Origin: Rhodocollybia butyracea
Taxonomy: Eukaryota; Basidiomycota; Agaricomycetes; Agaricales; Omphalotaceae
Direction of reading: 5' to 3'
DNA length: 47,319 bases
Assembly: GCA_015501585.1 (NCBI GenBank)
Contig: JADNRY010000455.1
Location: forward strand, 1 to 47,319
The position numbers and the translations under genes were made by a program. Position 1 is the stretch's first letter, and each line of letters opens with the position of its first letter. Below the pieces are notes generated by a model, which ran no database searches, was not told the origin of the DNA, and saw nothing but the letters and a program-made list of their open reading frames with translations. Positions 20,535 to 32,035 of this stretch are shown in pieces.

Positions 20535-21568
20535 AGTCAACGAGGTAGAATAAATTGGGTTTTCCAGTGAAAATGTTGATCTGTGAAGGAGCTGGGATAT
20601 CTTACAATAATCATGAACTTATAGCTGAAAATATACCTGGCATGCTTTAGCATCCGGCATCACCGTCCGCAATTTCACATCAATTTCTGGGGAAAAAGTG
20701 AGATTTTGTTAAGATTCTATGAATAGTTCCTGAAATTTCAACATAATCCTGTTGTATTCAGGTTGCTTTAGCCTAATCTTACGATTCCATCAAAAGATTT
20801 GGCTGATTTGGGGCACACAGGGGAAACCATAAAAGGTCTAGAGTCATAACTTTTGACATAACCAAACTGATGGATCCAAATTAGAAAGTTGACCTCGGTC
20901 ACCCATATTAAGTCTATTACCAGCTACATATTGCCATTTACATTGACGCTCCACTGGGAGAATACTATACATTTCCTCGCTTTCCCAGTCTAACCTTCAA
21001 CAGTATCTGTAAACACACAATTGCAGGTATAGACCTTTACTACTGCGATGATCACTCACAGAGTCATTATTTCCACCTGTCATTCCCGACTTGTGATCTT
21101 TCAGTTGTGGCCCACGCGTTATAAGAAAATTAGCCCGAGTACAAGTTCTCAGGCTTGGCAACAGATGTACTCCTTTTGTCGCAGTATTATTCCAGAGCCC
21201 CAGGATACCTGCGTGTGTCGAGCGCTGGACATTCAATACAGTTTGCTGGCAACTCAATAATATATTTGCTGGCAGTTTTACTAGTTTCAATACATTTCCT
21301 GGGGCAATTTAACTGCTAAATACAGGTTTTGCTGATCAGTGTGCAGTATTGCAGGATGATTCTTTTGGTCTTTTGGACAATACCTTGTTTGCAACTAGAA
21401 ACACTGTTAATATATGAGTGTGCGCAAAGTAACTTGTGAACATACTTTTGATGTACTTTTTCCATTTAGTCAAGTTACTTGATTTTCCCATACTTGACAG
21501 GTACTTGATGCAGTACTTGGGCACACTTCATGTACTTGTAGCTACTAAGTTGATGCCGATATCTCGGC
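20535..21568. other. Upstream region of the UGT gene, no further gene
   Basis: Presumably holds the UGT promoter. No recognised coding sequence. The last part (from about 21460) is rich in TACTTG words that continue into the following MITE. Confidence 0.3.
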
Positions 21569-22225
21569 TAAAGATGGACACGAGTCCGGTTCCAAGTATA
21601 TTTGGATCTGCGGCGCAAGTAATTGGGGCCTAACATGCTTGACTTGTGACCTGCGCCAGACCCGTGGGAAACGGGTCAGGGATCTGCAAGCACCCTCACA
21701 AGTATACTTGTAAGTACTTGTACTCCAAGTTACTTGTGAGTACTTTACCCATATACATTGGTCATAGAGTAGTAACTATAACCTGTACTTGATCTACTTA
21801 CAACAGTTCCTTACTCTGTTATGAAGTAAATACATCGTGACACACAGGTTTTCAGTTTTAGACAGCTCATTGCGATTGAGCACTGAAATTAGCGCTCAAT
21901 TGCTGTGAGCTGTCTACAATCAAATGCCTGTGTACCAGTACTTGTTGATCTACACACTAAGTATGATATGAGTGTCCACTATAACTTACAAGTATTACAA
22001 AAAATTTTACTAACAATATATGTATTTATAAGGTCTAAGTAATAACATGAAAACTTAATCCCTTGCACGCACAAGTCCCAAGTACTTGCAAGTATGCAAA
22101 ATTCACAGAAGTTTGACTTGTGACCTGCTGAAGACCTGTGGAAAACAGGTCTTGGGATCCTGCATATATTCCCGCAGATCTTACTTGCAGATCCTTGTAT
22201 AAGACCTGGACTTGTGTCCATCTTT
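21569..22225. mobile_element. MITE-like element, GGACACGAGTCC family, full length
   Basis: About 657 bp with inverted termini TAAAGATGGACACGAGTCC (left) and GGACTTGTGTCCATCTTTA (right), differing at one position. Interior words GACTTGTGACCTGC, CCCGTGGGAAACGGGTC and the diverged CCTGTGGAAAACAGGTC are related to the copies at 11889-12264, and TACTTG/CAAGTA words are abundant. No coding sequence. This copy shows both ends and is the best reference for the family. Confidence 0.75.
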
Positions 22226-23112
22226 AACCTCGGCACATTTGACACACTTGATCGCACAAATTACAGCAGTTACATCTTGGTTTCCATTTGTTGACCATTC
22301 GAAAAGGCCATTGTAAGTATGATAAACAACAAATTAGGTTGCACTTGCTACTGATATTCAGGAAGGGCCTCTGTATTGTTTGCATAGTAAGTAGTTTGAA
22401 AAGCTTGAGTCTTGAGGCTTGATGGTATAGGGCCTGCCGCTGTAACCGCAACCCACGATCTATGGTACCGTATCACAGATTTTACATCTTGATACCTTGA
22501 AATTGATACAGCTGAGGTCAGACCACTGAACAGGCCATGTTCACCATTACAAAGAGAAACCTCGAAAATGGTAATAATCCATTTTACCTCAGTGGGTTAG
22601 ACAAATCTGACACTGCAATTTGAGCTGCAAATGTACCGATTTTGGCTGATTTTGCCTATTTTGACTATTTTAGGGCAACTTGGAACGTTGATAGGGAGCT
22701 CCCCAAAATAAGAGGATTTCTTTAGTGTTAAAATGGGACCATCATTTTCGATGCTGCCCTTTCCAATGGTGAACATGGCTTGTCCCCAACAAAATTATTC
22801 CATGCTGTGGATTTTCGGGATTTTTAAGAATTCCTTATATGGAATTCATTTCTCACATCCACACCCATTTATCTATCATGCACATAAAGCCAGGAATGTA
22901 CTCTAGATTGACTCCCCAACTTGGACCTAGTCAAAATGTCCGGTCGTTGCTGAGATATTGCCAAAAAAATACTCGGACCGTTACTTTCAGGGCGCCCGAG
23001 TAGCACATGCGATGCTCTTTACTTGCACAGCAGTGAGAAGTAGAAATGAGAATCTCACACATTTAAAGCAATATAGAAGTGCTGCCAGTATCCTAACAGG
23101 TACCTAGCAAGT
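22226..23112. other. No recognised gene
   Basis: AT-rich spacer with no motif that I can assign on either strand. Confidence 0.3.
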
Positions 23113-23331
23113 GTGTGTAAATTCAAGTTATTTAAAAGTTACTTAGACAAGCTACACTGTCATCCACCATCAAGGGCCCGGGCTCATGGTTGGCAGCAGG
23201 AGTGCTTACTGATCCAGGAGAAAATGGGGCATACTGTCAAACTCCTTGAGTACAAAGCTTGTCAATGGGAGCAGCGCGGTAAAGAAGCAGGACCTGTTCA
23301 GATAGCTATATACAGTAGGTTGGGGCTTTAG
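23113..23331 (+). pseudogene. KDZ-like transposase C-terminal fragment
   Basis: The frame contains RARAHGWQQECLLIQEKMGH, then a TVKLLEYKACQWEQRG segment. This resembles the C-terminal helix region of fungal Kyakuja-Dileera-Zisupton transposases, where an R.R..RW.EE..LL.EEM pattern is followed by a Trp-rich helix. Only about 70 residues remain. The match is from memory of the family pattern and is not certain. Confidence 0.5.
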
Positions 23332-23655
23332 TTCATTATGTTTTTCAGATATTTTTGTCATTAGTATTTAGCTGACGTTTCCTACACATAAAATGTACGA
23401 GATGTCTGCTTTGGGCCCGGCTAGCTTGCGGCTTAATATTTTTAAGTGGTTCGGGAAGAAAGCTGTCGGGGCGCATTCCGGGGAGAGAAACAATTAGGGG
23501 TCAATATAGTTCTATTTACATAGTAAAGGCAGGTGGTCAAGCTCCACGTCCCGATTTGAACCTATCGGTTATATCAAGATTCCGGACACACGTCTTTTAT
23601 CCTTTCCATCTAAATAGATCTCACGTAATGTGAGAGTGGGACATCCAGACCAGAA
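23332..23655. promoter_or_regulatory. Presumed promoter region of the reductase gene
   Basis: The 320 bp between the transposase fragment and the start codon at 23656 contain no gene. No clear TATA box is visible close to the start. Confidence 0.25.
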
Positions 23656-26600
23656 ATGACCATTGATAGGATACATTCTACGGAACGGGCAACCCTACTT
23701 AAAAGGATTCTTTCTCGTCTTGCTTCTCAAGAACTGCACATGATGCCCTCATCATTTCTTCTGCCTCATGGTCACAAAACTAAAGGAGCGCTAAATGGTT
23801 TTCGCGTACCGCCATTGGACGGCTCTTTGAGTATCCCCCAGATATATCATTGGCATGCGGCGAATAACCCGAATCACCCTGTTTTTTCAATATGAAACAT
23901 CCGATGGCTCTGTGAATATTCCTTTCGCTGACCTTGCAGCTGCAATCCATCAAGCCACCAAATATGTAGCACTGCTAAAACCTTCTAGGATTCAGGACAC
24001 CCCGAAGCATTCGCCAGTTGCAATTTTAGCGAACACGGGTCTGAATCTGTCCAATCTTGAATCTTCATTACTCCTGATTGACAAGCACACAGACATACCA
24101 ACCTACTTCTCTGTGGTCCTGGGGTTGATGAGTGCCAAGATACCATGTTTTCCCATATCCACCCGGAATTCACCTCCTGCCATTGCACACTTACTACGGT
24201 CAGTAGGGGTCACACGTATACTTGTGGGAAATGGGGCAGATACTCATAGTCTGGTGGAACAATCTCTCCGAGAACTTCAGTTACTATCTACCAACTCCCT
24301 CCTTCACATATTTGATATGCCAACTTATGAAGAGCTTTTCATACATAACCGAGAGGATTTCTGCACCTCTTCCTGCGTTCAGGTGGACACTTATAATTCC
24401 AGAACGCCTGTAATCTACGTCCATTCATCGGGTATGACATTCATAAAAATGTACTTTCCAAACTGAAATTTATGACCTCTAGGCTCATTGTCTGCTCCTA
24501 AGCCGATTCCCTGGTGTCATGAATCACTTCTTCAGGTTTCGATGGTTCCGTGTATGTGAGACTCGATATACAGGGGGCAATTGCCAAACAATATTCATTT
24601 CACAGACATGGGGCAATGGGAGTTTCACGGAGAAATCTTCAGCGCACATGCAGTCCCAATGTATCATGCAAGCGGATTGAATTTTATACCCTGGGTAGTA
24701 AGTCGTTGGAGAGAGGAGAGGAATAATTTCATCTTGTTCTAGGCTGGATCAGGTTTTTACTCTCGCAATTTTTCCTCCACAGAAGGGCTTCATTGTACCA
24801 ACTCCAGAGAATGTGATTCAAGGTATTGAGATGTCTCATGCGGTATATTTGATTTGTGTTCCTTCATTTATTGAGGTGGGCATATTAACTCCCCTGAAAC
24901 TGGCCTTGTATTTACCGACAGTAAAGGCGTGGGCTCAGGATATGAGAGCCCTGAAGACACTCCAGAACCTGAAAGCTTTGGTGCACTAAAAGTCCACACA
25001 TTATGGGGTAATATTTGACTCATATATATCTTAGGCATATGGTGGTGGCACCCTACCTGAGGCAGTTGGAAATCATATTATTGGTCAAGGCATCAAATTG
25101 CTCACTGTCTTTGGCTCGTGCGTCACCCTTCTTATGAACGTTCAGTTGAATAAATAATTCTCTGAAGCACTGAGGCTGGGGTAATCAGCGATCTGTTCCC
25201 CGGTCAGATTGAGCTCATGAAGCTTGAGAACGAGAATGTAGCTAATAGAATTTCCAGCGTTCCAGGGAATTGATTGGAAGTATTTTTCGATCAATCCGCA
25301 TTGCGCAGCGAACTTCATTGATCAAGGCGATGGCACCTATGAGCTTATTGTGATGGTGTCGCCCACAAATTTGCTTAATCCCCAGCTACTAATGTAGGCC
25401 TGTCACAGGAGGAGCCCACTCATTTTCTGCCAGTTGTGAATACAATTCACAATGGCCACAGTGCTTACTGCACTGGAGACCTATTCATGCCCCACCCTCA
25501 GAAGAAAGGATATTGGACAAGCTTTGGGCGTGCTGATGACCGAATAACACTGTCAACTGGATTAAAGGTTTCCCTGCGCTCGCTTAATGCCCACTGCTAT
25601 ACTAACCCCCTAGCATAATAGCTAAATCCTGGTCCATTTGGTACTTGAATTCAATGAAAGCTCAATCACTTGTGCTGATGTCAGATTTTTGCAGAGGCAA
25701 TCTTAAACTCAAGTAGTTTCATTGAGGCTGCTCTGCTCTTTGGAACCGGTCAATCCCAACCTGGCCTTCTTGTATTTCCAGCAAGTTCAAAAGATTTGAA
25801 TATAGATACAAACACCGTAATTGGTCATCACCTTTTCATTGAGAGGATATGGTAAGTGATTAGGGCACTTTAAATATGGCCTCTTCAATTCCGGCTGAAG
25901 GTGTATTTCAGGGAAGACATTTTGAAAGTAAATGGGCGTTTATCACCTGGGTGCCAGATATTCAAGGAGGCAAGGCCAATGTGCACATTCTTGTAACAAA
26001 CAATTATCTGAACTTTGCCAGACTGTTATCATTGCCTCAAAGGATATCCCTATTGCCAGAACAAATAAGGGTTCGGTTCAAAGGGCTGCGACCTTGGGAA
26101 ACTACCAAAATCAATGTGACAACCTCTTCAGGCGTATCCAATACCGAGTCCCAGCAGGGGTCCCCAAACCCACAATTTGGACAAAAGATACTATATTGGA
26201 CTATATTCAGGCGGTAGTTCAAGCCATTCTACCATCCGTTCAACACGATGATGACAATCTGCCTTTACATGGATGTACCAGGTCTGCCTCTGAAATCTTC
26301 CAATTGTTACATATTAAAAATTGTGCATGAATCTAGCCTGCAGGCCTCGTGGATTAGGAAGAGTATGCTGGATGCCTTTTATTCTGCAATGAGTAGCAAT
26401 GATGAAAACATACCAACTCTTCCATTCAACCTAGTCTATCAGTACCCTTCAATCAGTGCCCTTACTCAGTACCTTCTTTCCAGAGTTGATGTGGCCAACA
26501 CTCTGGAAAATTTCAATGGCAATGACTGGGTGGACTCTCTGATTAGTCAGCCATTTCATCCTCAAGAAGTTACCCGGGTCATACAAAAAACACATTTTCC

Positions 26601-27944
26601 GGACATAGAATATAATCTGTTTGGAGAAACATTCTTAATTACAGGGTCAATGGGCTTTTTGGGAGCAAATGTGCTAGCACATCTAGTGTGTTTGGAGGCT
26701 GTACAGCATGTTTATGTGCTGGCTAGACCTAGTGGGGGTCTTTCACTGCAAGCTCGCCAAAAGAATGTTTTGCAGAAGCAGGGACTGTCCACAGATATTG
26801 CTGAATCTCCTAAAATTGTGTATATTGAAGGAAAGCTAGATGAAAATGGATTGAACGTTACTCCAGATTTGAAGAGAAAGGTCAACTTTTATGTTGGTCT
26901 CCCCAATGCAAATTGCTTATCTGATCTCATCACTACTAGTTACAAGAAAGGTTAACACATATCATTCATATGGGTAGGACTGCGGTAATAAGGCCCTGGA
27001 AACTCTCTAATCATATCTTCTAGGATGGCCAGTTAACTTTAATGCGGACTTGAGCTTCTTCCGGCCATCACTTCATGGTTTAAGAGCATTGATAGAGCTC
27101 TCTATAAACACAAGATTGCGACAACCTCCACGACTGGTTTTTATAGGTTCGCTTGGAGCGTTTTGTGGTAAGCCATCGCGTAGTCAATCAGATCAGGCTA
27201 AATCCTGAATATTCCACAGGTTTGGAAGTATTGAAGGAAACATTGGTGAATGATTCAAGATTTGTTTCAGATTCTGGCTATGCAAAAAGCAAATGGCTAG
27301 CAGAAACAATTTTGACAGCTGCAACTAGAACTACAGAATTCAGTCCAGTTATAATTCGGCTTGGTCAGCTCTGTGGAAGTTTTGGTATATGGAAAGTCGC
27401 AGAATGGTTCCCAGCACTTGTAAAATCCAGCGTTAAAATTGGGTTTCTCCCCAGAATCGAAAGTGTGAGTAGATTCTGGACTCGCTGGCATTGTATTTTG
27501 ACAATAGCACTCTAGAGCGTCTCGTGGATTCCTGTCAATACTGCGGCAAAAGCCATAGTTGAAATGAGGAATTCATCCACTACAGTATTGCATGTAGCCC
27601 ATCCTCGGCCCACACCGTTGGTTGACATTCTGGAGGATATTGCAAGCATCCTGCAGATTCCTCTTGGATCTTTCCAGGACTGGATCAGAGTATTGATGGA
27701 CATACAGATGGACATTGATCAGGGCACAGTATCACTTGAGACCATGGATGCAGTCCCTGCTCTGGGACTCTTGGGTTTCTTCTGTAGCCTACACTCTCAT
27801 GGTTTGACAAAGTTGGATGCAATTGGGACAGCTTCTTGTGAGAAGGCAATAAACATATCAGAAACTTTAGGAACGGCAACGTCACTCACCAAGGAGGATA
27901 TCAGGTGTTGGATTGGCAATTGGAAGGAGTGTGGATTTCTATGA
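23656..27944 (+). CDS. NRPS-like adenylate-forming reductase (A-T-R, carboxylic acid reductase type)
   Basis: Activates a carboxylic or amino acid as its adenylate, loads it on a carrier domain and releases it by NAD(P)H reduction to an aldehyde or alcohol. About 18 exons with 17 short introns. Adenylation domain (23656-26200): HSSGSLSAPKPIPW (A3-like, across an intron), PMYHASGLNF, YGGGTLPEAVG, FGSTEAGV, YCTGDLFMPHP, FGRADDRITLSTG. Carrier domain (about 26220-26500): LPLHGCTSLQASWIR formed across an intron, where the Ser would carry phosphopantetheine; the usual preceding Asp is Thr. Reductase domain (26600-27944): Rossmann ITGSMGFLGANVL, catalytic SGYAKSKW, terminal helices to CGFL. Two frame breaks are apparent, each one extra T in a T run: 23882-23887, and 24754-24758. 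They mean either a pseudogene or assembly errors. The join near 25855-25975 is uncertain. Product unknown. Confidence 0.85.
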
Positions 27945-30485
27945 CCGAGTTGCAATTTAGTAGTTCAAACAAGGTGTGAACCAGTATATGCAGTTGAACA
28001 AGATATTAGATACCTCGCAAACGCATGAGCACTACAGTACTACTGTACATACAGTGGCGGCGCTTAATAATGCAATGCAATGAAGTACTTGTATGTCTCA
28101 AGAGTCAAGATCAAAGCAAATTCTTAGGTTCGAGCTGTGTACATAGTCTATATTATCCTAAGAATCTGATTCACATTTCAAAAAGTTGTCAGATGTAGAG
28201 ATTATGCCAAGTAAAGGCTGTTTTACTAAATATTCAAGCATATTGAGATCCACTCAAACATAAAAAAGGGGAGATGTAATTTAGGAGAAAATTGTCATTG
28301 TAAGCCAATGGACATTCAAAAACAGACTAGGCCACTCTTCACTATTTTTGAATTGGGTGTCCCTGCCATGAGATATGGGCCTGCACAAAATTTTGAGCTT
28401 CTGGCAATATTAATAGAATTACTATTGAGAGGGCGATACTGTGGCTAAGCGGAAAGTGTGAGAAATGGCCCATAAACAGCCAAACCATCAACACCTACCA
28501 CTAAACTACAATAAAGACTCTAAGTTCAGAGGGGGGATGTGAAATTACAAAGAGTTGAACTTTGAAATGAAGGGTGAATGCAAGAACTAAGGTAAAAGGG
28601 GGGGGGAGAGGCGGAAGGCTATATAATACAAGAAAGCACTGACCAGAGGTTGTCTACCCAGACAGAGCTCTGACTGCAGCCTAACTACAATACTTTACTG
28701 GACTGAACTTTACTAAACTTGAAACAAAACAAACAAAACTAATAATACAACTGTGTGAAGTGAGGAGGAAATCCCTGCCTCTAATGTGAGGGGGAATCCA
28801 AACTTGGGGATCAACTATCAATCTGGGCTACACTATATAGAGCAGGAGCGCGGCTGTGTGGTGTGTGTCAAACCGCTCTCTAGCTTCTAACGAGCCGAGT
28901 TTCATGTTTCTATTATATTTCAATTCAAATTTCAAATCAACACTCCGAAATTGGAGATTATCACTCTTCCCTGTACTTGGGAAGGGACAACAAGCTTCTA
29001 TAAGTGCTTGTACTCGGTTATAGCAGTGCTAGAGGGTCTAGGGACACTGTCCTATCTCGAAAGTACCACAGAGGATGCAGGGGAACGGCGGTTTTTAGCT
29101 CATGTTCGGCTTAAACAAATCGTGACCTAATTTCGGAGTTATGGCAAGATCTCCGTATTTCAACCACTTCCGGACATCGGCACGACTCGGGACTTCGGAT
29201 TTGGACTCTCTAGTATATCTATTGAGTTCTCCGAATGCCGCCGCGATCATATTTCGCATGCGTGACACCTTTCTAATGAGGTTCTCTTCTAATCCCAATC
29301 TTATAAGTAGTAATGGATACAGCCTTCATAACTCGTGAAGTGGTGCTGCACAAATGCTACAAATATTACTGGGAGTGCTTCTAGTGTATTTCAATTGAAT
29401 AGACCTCAGGGAACCAAATATACATAACAAACTCCTTTTCTTTCAGAGTTGTCAAGCAGGGGATGAATTAACATATAGTGAGAAGTGCATATATCACAAT
29501 TCTGAGCAAATAGAGGTTGGAGGAGCTTGTATTACATTGGATTCAAGCGAAACACATTGATACACAAGGTCCAGACCATAGTCTCTTGCATCCTTTATCA
29601 GATGGAGCACTGCATACTGATCAATCCTTCTGGATATGTGAATTGTAGAGACAAGACAGATACATATGAGACTACAGGTCATGAGGGTGGGTTTCAGTAA
29701 CTAGAGATCATGGGTAGCACTCCCAATGACTTCCAGATACTATGTACACTGCAGAAATGCCAAAAAACAGTATTCTAGGGCCAAAAGGGCTTTGGGCGTA
29801 TCACTATATTTGGCAATAATTTAAGCTTTGGATCAGAGTCCTTCTATAGCATAAATTATTTACACAGCTTTGACTTAATGATTTCATGGAGTTTTGAGTG
29901 AGATATAAGGAAATTATAGGTAAATCTCCTACGGCATTGTATTAACAAGCGCTGTCACTGTACTGTATAATATTGCTAATATGATGAGTAAGGATACAGA
30001 CATACAAACATACTGATCTGGCTACTAATCAGGAAAAGCTCTTTTTGCCTAAGAGACTCCATAGTGGCCTAAGGAAAACTAGGTGAACTATAAATCCTAT
30101 GGCATCCTACGATTTTGGGCTCATCCCTTGCCAGTCAAGGCCAAATCCTCAAGAGCCTTGACTGGCAAGAGACAAGCCCAAAATTCTAGGGCTTGGAGTT
30201 ATTGGCCCTGTTGGAGTAGTTGGAGTAGTTAGCGTTTGGGCTGAGTAATTGGTAGAAATGGGCACAATTGTCTATTTGAATATATATGTCACTCGTGACA
30301 CGAATATGATCACCTAAAAGGTCATATTCACACTCGAATAAACCACTAACTAGGGAACTCATTTGCCAATTCAAGCACTCAAATGCCCAAATACCAAGTA
30401 TATTGAAATTAAAATGTGTATAAGCTAAGAGATTTTAACTAAAAGTTTCTAAGGTAAAATGAGCAATAAACCAGATCATGAAATA
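27945..30485. other. Long gene-free region
   Basis: No gene recognised on either strand across 2.5 kb apart from the hairpin at 30109-30191. A run of ten G stands near 28600. A segment at about 28641-28690 (CTGACCAGAGG...CAGACAGAGCTCTGACTGCAG) recurs inverted at about 35334-35386, which marks this as repeat-derived. Confidence 0.4.
30109..30191. repeat. Strong hairpin (imperfect inverted repeat)
   Basis: The left arm GATTTTGGGCT...TTGCCAGTCAAGGC and right arm GCCTTGACTGGCAA...AGCCCAAAATTC pair over about 30 bp with a short internal bulge and a 13-nt loop. It could be a small MITE or encode a structured transcript. Confidence 0.6.
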
Positions 30486-30493
30486 ATGTAATT

Positions 30494-30944
30494 CTACTTT
30501 TGCTTGTCTGCATTAGAAGTTGCAGGATTCTCAGAAGCTTCAATAGTTCCCACCTCAGACTCATCAGCCTGCGAATCAGACCAACCGGATTCATCGTCAG
30601 TGTCAACTGCCTTCTCAGTCCCATACCCTTTATCCAGTGTTTGTTGGATTGCACTCACTGGAACAAGTCCTGGGATAGTAAGCCAATTCCCCAGGACTGT
30701 ACTTTCACAAATATGATTAGCAGTGAGATTGTGGCATTTTTTACTGACAACAAGGCCCAACTTGGAGAACAAGTGTTCAACATCAGTACTAGCAGCAGCA
30801 GCCATCAAGAAGTCAAGAGCCTGCTTTGGTGTGATTGTGTTGGAGTTGTGAGGTGCAGATGCGGCAGTCTATAATTCAATTGGATCTTCATTGGACTGAG
30901 TACCTCTGGTGAATATATCAAAGGGATCAGCATCGGATTCTGGT
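30494..30944 (-). pseudogene. hAT transposase C-terminal fragment
   Basis: Reads ASTDVEHLFSKLGLVVSKKC, then an LTANHICESTVLGNW segment, the hAT dimerisation region, followed by an acidic tail (DTDDESGWSDSQADESE). Upstream, ESDADPFDIFTRGTQ continues the same frame but is cut by a TAG at 30869-30871, and the reading frame ends where the A/G-rich minisatellite begins at 30945. It is a different copy from the hAT at 7862-11016. The rest of the gene is missing. Confidence 0.8.
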
Positions 30945-31072
30945 GCAGTATGGCGCTCAAATTGTACAAAAAAATAAAACACAAAAAAGTCTCCCCCCCC
31001 TCCTCAAAAAAAAAGTCCCCCCTCCTCAAAAAAAAGTCTCCCCCTCAAAAAAAAAAAAAAGTTCCTCATATA
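30945..31072. repeat. A/C-rich minisatellite with conserved border (left partner)
   Basis: It begins CAGTATGGCGCTCAAATTG, continues TACAAAAAAATAAAACAC, then repeats AAAAAAAAAGTCCCCCCTCC-like units. The complement of the same border and units lies at 36618-36831 in opposite orientation. It lies exactly where the hAT fragment is broken, so it may be a transposon terminus. Confidence 0.65.
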
Positions 31073-32035
31073 TCAAGAATATTTTTTTTTCGCAAGTTCA
31101 CATGTCTGGTACAAGAAAGTTAAAAGACAGCTAGATAGTGAGTAATGATGGGTAAGAAGCAAGAACCAGCATAACCCGGTTAAACGACAAACGCACCAGC
31201 TATTTAGGGGTAACAGGCACAAGAAGCAAGTATAGTAGACAGAAATAGAGGATCCTATTATCTACTACTGATGGTGTTGATCTATGAATATAGTCCATTA
31301 TATGCAAGCATCGCATCCACTGTACAGCCCGAGGAAGCCAAATCTCAGCTGGGAGAGGAACTTTAAGTCTGCGATTACCTCGTGTTCCATAGGGAATCTC
31401 CTCAAAAGCCTCATACCCATCATCTCCCCACTCCTCAGGCCTCAGGTGATAGTTAGGGGGGATGAAATCGGATTCCTTGAGCCCCTTGAAAGTATCTGCA
31501 AACAAATCTATCTCTTCAGGCTGATTCATGAATGGTGATTCATGTTTAGGAACTGGAACAGGCTGGTGGCGATAATTGGACTGCTGCTCCTGCCTGATCT
31601 GATCCATGGCAATATTTCTTGCTTCATTGTCATCCTCAATATCCCTAGCACCATAGTAGTGCAAGATTTCTGGATGTATACCATTATGTGGATCAGAGTA
31701 AACCCCATGTTTGAGTTGACCCAAGAGCCGGATATCCTAAAAGTGATATATCATTAGTTACTGTGGGCACTGGATAGAGCATAAAAATACATTAGGACTT
31801 TTATTGTGACCTTTCTTCGAAATAGGATGTGAATTCCAATTTTCCATAAACGCTTCACAATCTTCATTGATTGAAGAAAGAAAAAGAGTGTGAATGAGCC
31901 ACAGATGATGAGGTTCTGTGCGGCTAAGACCATGAAGCCGTTCCAGCCGCAAAAAGAATGCTCTCCAAGCTCGTGCAAATTGTGATCCAACTTCTACCCA
32001 TATCCGCTCAATCCTTGTACTACTTGTTGAAGGAC

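Noticed and set aside
25380..25440. A third frameshift in the adenylate-forming reductase after YELIVM
   Set aside because: A GT-AG intron from GTGTCG (after YELIVM) to CACAG, followed by GAGGAGCCC, joins the exons in phase (YELIVM to EEPTHFLPVV), so no frameshift is needed.
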